A stretch of DNA of 64,000 nucleotides from Azolla caroliniana (taxonomy: Eukaryota; Polypodiophyta). A program made the position numbers and the translations under genes. The stretch spans positions 10,044,001-10,108,000 of the forward strand of contig JBHGNT010000021.1 of NCBI GenBank assembly GCA_043228905.1, in the 5' to 3' direction. A model generated the notes under the pieces. That model was given only the letters and a program-made list of their open reading frames with translations. It did not search any database and had not been told where the DNA came from. Each line of letters starts with the position of its first letter. Position 1 is the stretch's first letter. Of this stretch, positions 1 to 12,200 are shown one piece after another.

Positions 1-247
1 CATAACCTTCCAACTAACAAAACTAGAAGCAGGGGAACTCTGTTTCTTCATGTTAACTATTGGTGTGTCAACAAGACATTAGAACAAAAGAGACTTTAGC
101 AATTTGAAGGAGATAAGCTGACAGGATATTCAGATATTGCACAACAGTAAAAGAATGGCCATCACCTATCCATTGAATTGGGAAAAAAAATCTTTTCTAT
201 ATCCTATAGGGCATGATTCCACAGTTTATTCTATAGATGACCACTCA
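1..247. other. 3' flank of the J-domain gene
   Basis: This stretch follows the stop codon (248-250, minus strand) of the J-domain gene and presumably holds its 3' untranslated region. I see no second gene, no clear repeat and no certain polyadenylation signal here. Confidence 0.4.
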
Positions 248-3200
248 TCAAAATATTTGCCTGTGGCCTTCATCTGGAATCGCGAGTTCATCAAAATCAC
301 CAACAATTACCTGCATACATGTAAACTTACATGGTTGAGACGTGGAAATAAACGCCTACATTTGCTAAAAAACTGTTGTATGCCTTATTATGACTTTGGA
401 TACAGAAGTTTTTGTAATGAAAACGAGCTTGGCAATCAAGATTACCTCAAATTTTTTATTTCTAAATGTGTATATAACTTTCAATTGCTTTGCTTCACCA
501 GGGCATGGATCACAAAACCCAATCAGACCCGATTTCTTTACACCTCCATGTAGCTGAAAAACAGTTGCAGAAAATGAGGAAAAGCCAGTAAACTAAGAGC
601 AATTTATAAACATATGTATCAGGGATTTCGAGGGTGCTGTCTAGCCAACCTGGAGTTGACCATTATCACTGACTAGAAAATTGAGCGTTGTTGTGACATC
701 AACAACTGGAGGTGGTATATCATCTTCATTCTCCGAATTTCTATCATCAGAGAACTCATGGATGAGCCTTCTTGATTCAAAATCAAGGATATTTCCATAC
801 ATTCCCTCCAAGACAACCAATCCTCCAAATTTCAATTGTTTATCCCGCTTTCTATCTGATACAACTTTTACTAGTGATTGTGCCTTCTCAGCTTTGGCTC
901 TTGCTTCTTGAACCTGAAATTTTCTACATGTCAGCAAAAAAAGGAAAGAAAATATATTTAGATCTGAAACCCAGATTATCCTATGAGAAGATTCCAATGA
1001 CAAGATACATTCCCCATGGTCACATGGGAAGGACAAGGGGAATGTGGAATCCAAAATGGGGAGAATGCCTAGGTTAGGCTGAAGGAACAGTTCAGAACAG
1101 CATTAACATTTGGGAAAAAATCTGAAATACCCCAGTGATCTTCTTTATTTCCCCAAATGCCCTTTGTTAGTCCTGAAATGCAATTATATGATCAATTTAT
1201 CCCTGTTTAATACTCTACACATAAACAAATGGTTAATTTATCCCCATTTTCTCTCTCAGGAGTTGACCAAAGGCACTTGGAAAATAAAGAATAGCTCGTG
1301 GATATTTCAAAGTTCTTCATTTAAAAAGAATAATGATTCTCACAGGGATGCAAACATAGATAATACACTCACGAGGATGCATAGCCTGATTTTTTACAAG
1401 GTTTTTTTACGATACTACATGCCTGAACAGCTGTAGCGCGTCTTTGTTCCTTTCTCCTCTGTTGGTTTCTTCGTAAATAAAATGGCTTGAAGACATAAAC
1501 CTACATGCATCACCATCAGCTACTATACGCCATCACCATCACCATCACCATCACCACTGAAATGCTTCACATGCTCATTAGATGGCATCTACTGACCTTA
1601 AGCAAAGCATAAAGAGATGAAGGTATTAGAAAGGCTCCAGTCGCTATCCAAGGGTTGAGAGAGGGTGTTAGCAGAACCTGTTGAGAAATACAACACCTTA
1701 CTCAGAATTGAACTTACCATAGAAGATCATAAAATGCATCAAGTAAAGAAGAAACAGAACTTCATGGAAAAGGATGAGAGCTGCAATATGGAACATAATC
1801 TTGACATCGACTCGGCATACAAATCCTCGATGTACAATTTTCATAACCTCTAGCCTCAGATGGTTAAGTGAAACTCATTTAATGACCACACAACCACCTT
1901 GATGAGCCCTACACTAGTTCCAAAGTACAGTGTATACACTGAAAATCATATAGACACATGGGTAGCTGAAAAATCCATTCAGTCAAAAAAGCATGGATTA
2001 TCAAGACTAGGAAATCCTATTTACACATAGGTAGCTGCAGATCCATTTGATTGCAAGAGCACCAAAACCTAGCACGCTTATGTTGATGGATAAGCACTTT
2101 TGAATTACTCTTAACTCCAATATGAAATATGATGAATCTCAATCATTTTTAACATTAAGTTCTGTCTCTACTACTATACAACCATATGCATTGCTCTCTC
2201 TATTCATGCTGACTACCTCTGCTTTATCAGCATGCTTTCAAGACAGTTATGAATCAATTGATTTCTCTTTTTCCTTTTCAAGTGTGGAAATGGAAAACAA
2301 GAGAAGAGGATGAAGAAGAAACTTTTATTATCATCTTCTCAATGCTAAATTGGCCTATAAGGCAAATCCAGTAAAAAGGAGAATCAGATGTAAAAAAGAG
2401 AGTTTTAAGATACTACAATGCAGCAAAGGTAGAGTTACATATAATACTTGCAGAATTACCTTAATATGTCTTAAAGTGCAATATAAAGAATACTCACTGG
2501 AATAATGATTTTTTGCGCGCCTCGTGAGAATCGGAATTTCCAAGATATTCCCTGCAAGAATACTAACTTTCAAAGGAAAACAAATATGGTCACAGCAAGA
2601 GAATGCATTTTTCTTTGTTTGTTTGCTTGTTTGTTAACATTGTCTGACACCATTTTTCATCCCTGGGCTATGGAAATGACTTTACAAAGCCATTTTTTGA
2701 TAAAAAGAGAGCTAGCATATCATAAATTTGCAGAGCCCTTTCATGAGAAAAGTGTTTGACAGCATTTATTTATATCAATTTACATCTCTTGAGTTATGGA
2801 GAATGAATTTGTAAAGCCCTTTTAGCAACCCATGACATGAGGTCATAAAGCTTAAGCTTTAAGACTACACCATCACATTTATACATTTTATGTGTAATCA
2901 AAATTTCCAATGGTTGTATAAAAGAAAAGTAGAACGCTTTTTAGCATGACCATAACAGTCAACCCACAGCATCAGATCATAAATCATGAACTTTATCATT
3001 ACACAATCACATTCATACATTTTATTTGTGACTATAAATTATAATGGCTGTACAAAGGCAACGCTTACTTATTTCTATGTATTTTTTTAAATTACTCCAT
3101 AATATGTAAGAAACATCATTGATTGGTTACAGTTTGGAAAAGCCCAAGATCATGATGGATTGGTAGGTGTGCACTTCATTTATGCCCGCGACAGCTACCA

Positions 3201-6200
3201 CGCATCTTTAACAAAGCTGTGTGTGAAGGTTTCTCGACGCAAGGTAATGGAATATGAGGACCAACGATGCCTAGGACTTTTCTTGCTAGAGCTCAAGAGA
3301 CATCGGGAAAAGTTGTTGAAGAATACAGCCACACAAGCTCATCCACAAAGAACAATCACAACTTTCTTTAGCCCCATCACTCCTACTAATGCTACAAGTC
3401 CATCACAGGATACACAAATGGGCCCCAGACCAGGACATAACAAAGGGGTTACAATTGATCAGGCAATAGCAATTTGCCGTGCACGTAGGCCCCAACCCCA
3501 TGGACCACAACCTCGACAACCTTGTCATTGACAGATAAAAGCCATTATCTCCCACCATCGTAGGTGCTTCCCTCGCTTCGGAGACATTTCCATTCTGGAT
3601 CGACCTATGCTAGAGATCTTTCGAAGACAAAAGCTACAACTATCTTGAGAATCTCACATGTGCCAAAACCCAGATTCCCTCATTTCTTCTCTTTTCATCT
3701 TATTTACTTTTATATTTACTGTGTAATATTTATTTTATTTTGATTTGTTCTCAAAGACAAGAAAACACTCGAGATGTAATCTCTTATTTGGTCTTATTGG
3801 CCATTTTGGCCTCTTAAAAGACATTAATATATCTTTCTTTCTTTCTACTTGCTAGACAGAACATACCACTATGTCAAACTTCAAGAGTGGAGACCCAATG
3901 ATGCCGAGCAATTATAGGACAACCCATTGTGGGTGGTTCTCAAAGATGAGAAAACATTTTAATATGTAATCTCTTGTTTGGTTTTATAGGCCATTTTGAC
4001 CTATTAAAAGACATTTGTACAATATATATATATATATTTCTTTCTTTCTTTCTTTCTTTCTTTCTCTCTCTTTTTCTTTCTTTTTTACATTCTCGTTACC
4101 CTTATTTATTTTCCATTTCTCGATTGTTTACTTATTAATTTATTATTTGTTCATTCATCTTTATTTCAGTACATACATGCAAACCTATAGTACAAAACAT
4201 AGCCAAAGAGCTGTGACTCGATATCTTCCGCTCACCACCAATCTCCACTTCAGCTGCATTACTGTCACCAAAATTTCAGAAGTTATAATTAGTATACAGT
4301 CAAAAGGTAGCCTACATTATCGTGTGTGACATCCCACCTTGCCAACCTCCCAGTTATTCTTCCTCGGGAGTGTACTGAAAAAGAATGGTTGTAATTGGCT
4401 GTGATGCCAATAGCAGAGGGGCCAATCTAAAATATCCGAAAATCATCCATGATGAGACTTGGCTGTCACACTACAACTACTAATGTAGATGTGCCAAAAA
4501 ACGATTTACCCCACCTTTAGTTCCCCAGAACCTGAATTTACTTTCCCTTGTTTTACCCACCCCACGACTAAAGCTGTGTCAGGTCCAATGACAAGTTGAA
4601 TCTGTGATCAAAACATGAAAAAGAGATATGTATGTAAAAAGGCATTCTCACTTATATGCATAATAAGAATATATTAACATTAACAATGATGTTTAAACAA
4701 GTTACACCCTCTTCACGCAATGAGAAAATCAGTACTCTCTGAACTATTCAACCCATGGCGTTTGACATTTCTCAAAAATTATTTGCAAAGTATAACAAAA
4801 CAACATTAAAGAAATTTACACAAATGCAAAAGAGAGCTTCACTTTTTGGTCATCACATTAGCAAGAAAACTTGCCATTAACATTAAAATTTCACTATCCA
4901 CATATTTGATGGTGGCTGAGTTTTTTTAATTGCAAGAAAGGAACAAAATGGCATTATGATGAGTTTCACACTAATGAAAATCAAAATAAGTGAAAACAAA
5001 ACATAATATACTGGTAGAACATCATAAATCTAGAATGACGAGAGTTCTGGATCTTGGAAATGAAGAGATATATAGGGGTCATCTTTATATAGATTTGGAT
5101 CTTGAGAATGAGGAGATATATATGGGAAACTCATTAGCTTCCCATATGGGTTTGTCCACACTAGGATCTTCTACATTAAGGGATGATCACACCTTGGAAA
5201 TGTGCAAGGATAGTTTCCAACACTTGATTCCAGAAGTAAAACAGATTACTTATTTACAAAAGCAAAACACTTCTATGAGGACTGGCATACCCACAAGAGG
5301 TATATCCAGATCTTGGGTCTTAGAAGCAATGATTGGGAAGTAGATAAGGCCACGCAAGAATGGATGAACTAATGATAGAAGTGTCCACCTTCTGAGGTAT
5401 AGTGGTTCTTAATTTTGTGAACCATATAATAAGAACTTACAAATAATTTACAAGAGAAAGCTTAAACAAATAGACATACACTAATTTTGTAGTGAGCTGG
5501 TCCATATCCTATCTAAGCTCTAAGGTGCGAACACATGGGTAAACTACAATTGTGAGCTACTCTCATATGTAATAGCAGTTTTGTTTTCATATATCCATCT
5601 CTGTAATTGTAACTCTATATACCTATCTAATCGATTCTCAATATTTCTAACATGGTATTAGAGCTGAGAGGTTGATCTAGATTAGGTATATACGGGTAGT
5701 TGCTGTCTAGCAGCATAGAAAGAAAGAAAGAAGAAAGAAATATATATTAACGTCTTTTAAGAGGCCAAAATGGCCTATAAGACCAAACGAGGGAATCTGG
5801 TTTTTAGCACATGTGAGATTCAATTGTAACCCCTTTGTTATGTCCTAGTTTGGGGCCCATTTGTGTATCCCGTGATGGACTTGTAGGACTAGTAGGAGTG
5901 ATGGGGCTAAAGAAAGTTGTGATTGTTCTTTGTGGATGAGCTTGTGTGGCTGTATTCTTCAACAACTTTTCCCGATGTCTCTTGAGCTCTAGCAAGAAAA
6001 GTCCTAGGCATCGTTGGTCCTCATATTCCATTACCTTGCGTAGTGGGCCAAAGCCTTGTTTAAAGAGGCAATGGTATCTCCCTTTGATTTCATAAAAGAC
6101 ACTACAATGACAAACATAGTGTTCCTCAGATTCCACTCCTTGATGACACAATTGGCAAATTCTCTCTTCTAGAGGTAGTCGTGTATATTTGCCTACCTCA

Positions 6201-9200
6201 ATGTGTAGCTGATGTCATGAAGTTCTTAGTTGCCCTATCACACTACGCAACACATAGGATAGATGTACGTCCATATAAGGTGGCCTGATGACAAATCCAT
6301 CCTCCGATGTATGTAAGAAGTGTGTCTTATAGTGGGCCATCTTTGTACCTAGTGGTATTTTGGGGCTGATCCATGTTATCTTGTTTTCCAAGTTAATAAT
6401 ATCAGTCCGGATGACTCTATTCTTTTCCACTTTGGTCATATTTAGGTGGGGACAATCCAAGCTATATTGGAATGGCGGTAGTGCATTTATACTCATGCCA
6501 TGTGACTCGAACCATTGCTGCATTTCAGCATACCAACAATGAGTGTCTCCATTTTCAGCCAGTTGTCTTGATGACATAAGTGCCAACCTTGGGTACCTTC
6601 GTTTAGGTAGCTCCCAAAAACGTTGGATAAATGTCACTGATCGGAACAATGCCTCGGTTATTATAGATGCTGCTCCCATCTCTGCTTGGATTATATCATG
6701 GGGCACCAATGCTTTGCTCCTTATCATGCGAGCAATCATTGACACTAAAGGTCTCTCTAAATCTTTCCAATGATTTGCCTTGTTAAGACTCAACCCCCAT
6801 ATTTCTACTCCATAGAGAAGAGTTGGTGTGACAAGTGTATCAAATAACCATAGCTTAGTCCGTGGCTCTTGGAACTGCAGATGTGAACATTGTCCACGAA
6901 TGTTGTCGCTGCTCCACTGCGCAAAGAAATAGAGAGAGAGAGAGAGTATCAATGGCCTTGTCCACGAATGTTGTAGCTGCTCCACGGCGCATTTGCCCAC
7001 CTCCATTGTTTAATGGAAAGCTAGATGGAACTAACTACACTCTATGGAAGTTCAAAATGTTTGCCATTTTGGACTCCTACGAGTTGTTGGAGACAATCAT
7101 GGGACCCGCAGGAGGAGACCCTGCGCCCATGGCGACCTTTGACCCTGCACACCCCACCACACCAATCCCTCCAAATGTTGATCTACTTCGAGCTTGGAAG
7201 AGAAGGAAATTTGATGCATTGTGTACCATAGTCACTAGTGTATGTGATTCTATACTAACATTAGTGCAACATACAACCAGGGCACATGAAGCTTGGAGCA
7301 TATTGGCCAGCCAGTATGAAACCAGAAACTATACAAGGATACAAAACCTCGAAAATCAGCTTGCTGCAGAGAAGCTCGCTGATGGAGAGAAAGTAGAATC
7401 CTTTGTAAAAATGATTAAGGATCTTCGAGATCAGTTGGCAGCTGTTGGAGTAGTCGTCTCTCGAGAGGATATGGCTCGTCGGTGCATTCGAGTACTTCCT
7501 TTCAAGTATGATGGCATTGTGACAGCATTGAACACTCAGGTCCGACCCATTCCTTTAAAATTTGATGAACTAAGTGCAATGCTGCTTGAAGAGGAGCTTC
7601 GGCTGAAGACAAGAGAAGGAAGGGAAGATTCGGCATTTGTCTCTAGGACTAAGGGTAAAGGGACATCCAATTCAAACAACGCGAATATGATACCAAAGAA
7701 GAAGTTCAGTGGATCGTGTTTCTATTGTGACAAGAAGGGTCACACAATCAAGGATTGTCGGAAGAAGATGACGGACGAGAAGAATGGTTCTAGTAAGACT
7801 TCTTGGAGAGAGCCCAAGTCCGCCAACAACATCATAGATGAGCTTGAGTTATGGGTCGCAACTAAAGAAGTGTGTTCTTCAGTTCACACTCAAGTTGTCG
7901 ACGACTCTTGGATTCTCAATAGTGGAGCGTCCCGACATATGACTAGTAATTGTAACTGGTACAGCTCTTGGACACCTCTACAAGAGCCCATCAATGTTGT
8001 GGTCGGGAAAAATGCTCGATATCCAGCCAAAGGAACCAAAACCGTCTCCCTCAAAGCAATGACCAGCGGGACAAAGCATATCTCTCAAGTGTTGTGCGTG
8101 CCAGATCTCAAGAAGAATCTACTGTCCATTTCTGCACTAACAGACAAGGGTCTTGATGTTCGATTCAAGAAGTCAGGTGCAAAAATAACAAAGTCTGCTG
8201 GCAAGGTTGTAGGAATAGGGGTAAGGCGCAACAATCTCTATGAGCTGAGCGCGTTTACGATTTCTACTGACCACAGCACAAGTACTAACACAAAGCAATG
8301 GCATGAGAGATTTGGGCATCTCAATGTTGCTGTGTTGAAGGAGACGAAGAAGTCGAATATGGTAGTTGGGTTGCCAACCCTGACTTAAGTCATGTTTTTG
8401 ATGCTTGTATGATGTGCAAGTATCAAAGATCAGCCATTCCAAAAGAGAGTCAAAATGGGACAAAGACTCCTCTACAGCTAATACACATCGACCTCTCTGG
8501 AAAAATGGTGACTCCTGCAATGGGTGGATCTCTCTACTATATTCTACTAGTGACGACTTCAGTAGAAAGATGTGGGTTTACTTCCTTCGGGAGAAGGCTG
8601 AAGCTTTTAAAATCTTCAAAAGATGGCATAAGTTTGTCAAGCGAGAGTCCGGAAAGTTAGTGACGAAGTTACGCTCTGATCGAGCTGGAAAATTCTTATC
8701 AATAGAATTCTGTGAGTATTGCAAAGAGCATGGAATTAAGCGCCAACTTACAACTTCCTACACCCCACAACAAAATGGTGTTGCCGACCGTCGAAACCGA
8801 ACAGTTGTCGAGATGGCTAGGTGTATGTTGAAAGCACAAGCACTGCTTGACCCATTCTAGGCTGAAGCAGTGAATACAGCAGCTTACATCCTCAATCGGA
8901 GCTACACGAAGGCACTTCATGGGAAAACACCCCAAGAAGCTTATTCAGGCAAGAAACATTCAGTGCTGCACTTCAGAACCTTTGGGTGTAAGTGCTACGC
9001 ACATGTTCCAGATGTGAGCAAAAAGAAGTTGGATACTAAAAGCAAGAAGTGTATCTTTCTCGAATATAGTGAAGAGTCAAAGGCCTATCGACTCTACAAT
9101 CCAGAGGCAAGAAAGATATTGACAAGCCACGATGTGGTGTTCGATGAGGAACAACCACAGCTAGCTGAGAACAGCGATTCTCAAGTTACCTCATCAACCG

Positions 9201-12200
9201 AAGAAGTATTCCACCCAATCCCGACCCACTGTCCAAAAAAGGAAGCTGAACCATCTGATGGTAATGGCTCGCTAGTTCAGCCTATGCCAGTCCCACATGT
9301 AAAGAAAATACGTAAGTGGGCTCTACAACTCTTCAATGACCGTACTCCTAAAGTTGAGTTTCCTGAAACTTCAACTGATGGATTACAAAGATCAAGTGGA
9401 ATACAAGAGCAAGGGAGAACCTCTAACCACATTGTCAACATGGCTCTGATGGTGGACATCATAGGCTCAGTGAGTGAGCCAACCTCGGTGGAGGAAGCCA
9501 TGGCCAACCCAAAGTGGAAAGAGGCGATGATATCAGAATACGGTAGCATCAAGAAAAATGACACATGGAGGTTGGTAGAGAGGCCAACAAAGAAGAAGGT
9601 GATAGGCACCAAGTGGGTGTGGAAAGTAAAGTATAAAGCTGATGGTTCTTTGGAGAAATTCAAGGCCAGGCTAGTGGCACAAGGATACTCCCAAATTGAA
9701 GGGGTCGATGTACAAGAAACATTTGCCCCAACAGCTCGCATGACAACAATTTGAATGGTCATAGCGTTGGTTGTTTCAAGAGTATGGCCGATTTATCAAA
9801 TGGATGTCAAATCGGCATTTCTGAATGGGCATCTCAAGGAGGAGGTACACATTACACAACCACCAAGGTTTGAGATGCCGAATTCAGAAAACAGAGTCTT
9901 CAAGCTGAAGAAGGCGTTGTATGGTCTAAAGCAAGCACCAAGAGCTTGGAACAAGAGGATAGACAGCTTCTTGCGATCAATCGACTTTAAGCAATGTGCT
10001 TCGGATGCAAGTATGTATGTCAAAATGAAGGACGGGAAACAAGTCAACATCATCATTTACGTGGATGATCTAGTACTTACTGGTGACCATGAAGAGTGTT
10101 TGAAAACTGAGTTTAAAATGACAGACTTGGGGATTCTACACTACTTCCTTGGAATTGAGGTTTGGCAAACCTCGGTTGGCATCTTCATGTCACAAAGAAA
10201 GTATGCAACAAAGATCTTGAAGACCTTTGGAATGATGGACAGCAAGTCGAAGTCATGATTCTAGAAAATCAATTTCTGGATATTGTTTTTCAATAGGCTC
10301 TGGAGCTGTTTCATGGAGTAGTAAAAAACAACCAACAGTGGCACTATCTTCAATGGAGGCAGAATACAAAGCAACATGCATAGCGGCATGTGAGGTAGTT
10401 TGGCTAAGAAGAATCCTTATGGATGTGGCGGTTCCAATAAGGACGGCAACAATATTGAGGTGTGACAATCAGAGTTGCATGGCCATTGCTAAGAACCCCG
10501 TATTTCACGCACGTACTAAACACATAGAGATTCAGTATCACTATGTGCATGAGCTAATAAATGATGAGATTGTGGAGCTTGAGTACTGTCCGACATCAGA
10601 AAATGTTGCAAATATCTTCACAAAGGCGTTAGGAGCAGAACAGCTACAACAACACCTTCGACGACTAGGAGTTGGCCCAATTCCAACTGAACTCAATGGG
10701 TTGATCATTGAGGGGGCGCGTTAGATATAATCAATGATCAGCCCGAAGTTGTAAATCTATCCCCATATGTGCTCTTAGAGTGCACATTTTGTGATAGTGC
10801 CCCAAATGAGGAGCGGCTAGTGTGCAACTCGACCATATGGGTCAATAAGGTGTTAATCTAGGAAACCGTAGATGCGTAGGACAAAATGTATTTAGGAAAA
10901 AGTGAAATAGGTAATAGGATTGGCTAATCAAGTCAACTAGAATATTTTGTGGGCAAGTTACGATGTACTTAGTCTTGAAGTATGTGCCATTGACTTCAAG
11001 ATAAGTACTATCTAGCACTAGCCTATAACTAGGGAGTTGGGTCATATTAAATGACAAGTTAGTTGACAGAAAAGGAATATCTCCACTACTATCAATTAAC
11101 TTGCAAATTTAATGTTATACTCAGACCAAACATAGAATATAATCCACTTTCTTACACAGTGGTTGGATTGATCGTCAGTCCCCACTAATTTTGTAGTGAG
11201 CTGGTCCATATCCTATCTAAGCTCTAAGGTGTGAGCACATGGGTAAACTACCATTGTGAGCTACTCTCATATGTAATAGAAATTTTGTTTTCATATATCC
11301 ATCTCTGTAATTGTAACTCTATATACCTATCTAATCGATTCTCAATATTTCTAACAAAAACCACCTTATTACATCACGCTATTCATTATCTCTGATTACA
11401 ATTTCCTGATCATAAGGCTAGTTGGTTGCATACCCTAGCCTCTACAACCTTTAACTATTTCTGTGAATAGATCAAATTATGGGCTATGGGAAGAACATAA
11501 ATATCTTGCAGCCAGCTGCATTATGGCTACCTAATTATATCTAAATGTGTGCATACCTAATTATATCTTCATTCTCGAATTTCAACATTAAATGGGCCCA
11601 TTTAAACTTCCCAGTTGTTCACTACCTACCCAAAAATGATTAACTATTTTCCTCATTGTATGAGATTGAAATTTATTTCCGATTCCAATTGAATAAGTTA
11701 GCCGATTATCCTCCATGTCGTTACTAATTGCAGGCAGGGTGCCTTTTGGTTCTTCAAAATCGGTGACACTAATAAGTTCATAAAATGCTAAGGAGGCTTG
11801 CTTCTCTTCATATTTTTAAAATCTATACTATAGTGTATGGTCCATCACTTCTATACCTACGCAATGGAATAAATGCCAAGACATCAACAACAAAACATAT
11901 AGGTTTCATATTTGAAGATGTTTGAAACTAATACCGTTCCTCTTGCAAGATCAGATAATTGTTGAGTCCAAACATTAGTCAGGTTTACTGACCCATCAAC
12001 CAATGAAACAGAGAGACCAATGGCACCAGTTGCATGTGCTGATAATTGCCTGCATAACAAAAAGACATGAGAATATTATTAATGCACATTGTCCTTTTAA
12101 ACAGAAATTGCAAGCCAAAGATCATAACTACCTTGAAGTCTGTACAGTTAAAAGAGACCGTAAACCAACCATAGCAAGAACTTCTACATCTGACTCGGCT

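Larger units (their letters stand above)
5479..11356 (+). mobile_element. copia-0, decayed Ty1/copia element in intron 4
   Basis: A Ty1/copia element lies antisense to the J-domain gene, within its 7.3-kb fourth intron (4602-11934). The 3' LTR is about 638 bp (10719-11356), but only the last 174 bp of the 5' LTR survive (5479-5652). A primer-binding site complementary to initiator tRNA-Met follows. A minus-strand LINE sits in the leader. The gag-pol order is gag, protease, integrase, reverse transcriptase, RNase H, as in copia. It has stops, frameshifts and a deletion between RT and RNase H, so it cannot move by itself. Confidence 0.9.

Noticed and set aside
1508-1558. CATCAC run that could be read as a histidine-rich peptide
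   Set aside because: It is intronic microsatellite sequence between exons 9 and 10, with no supporting frame.
4990-5343. 117-codon plus-strand frame in intron 4
   Set aside because: It has a repeated ENEEIYMG-like phrase from a small local duplication, no known domain and no splice context. It lies in an intron of the opposite-strand gene.
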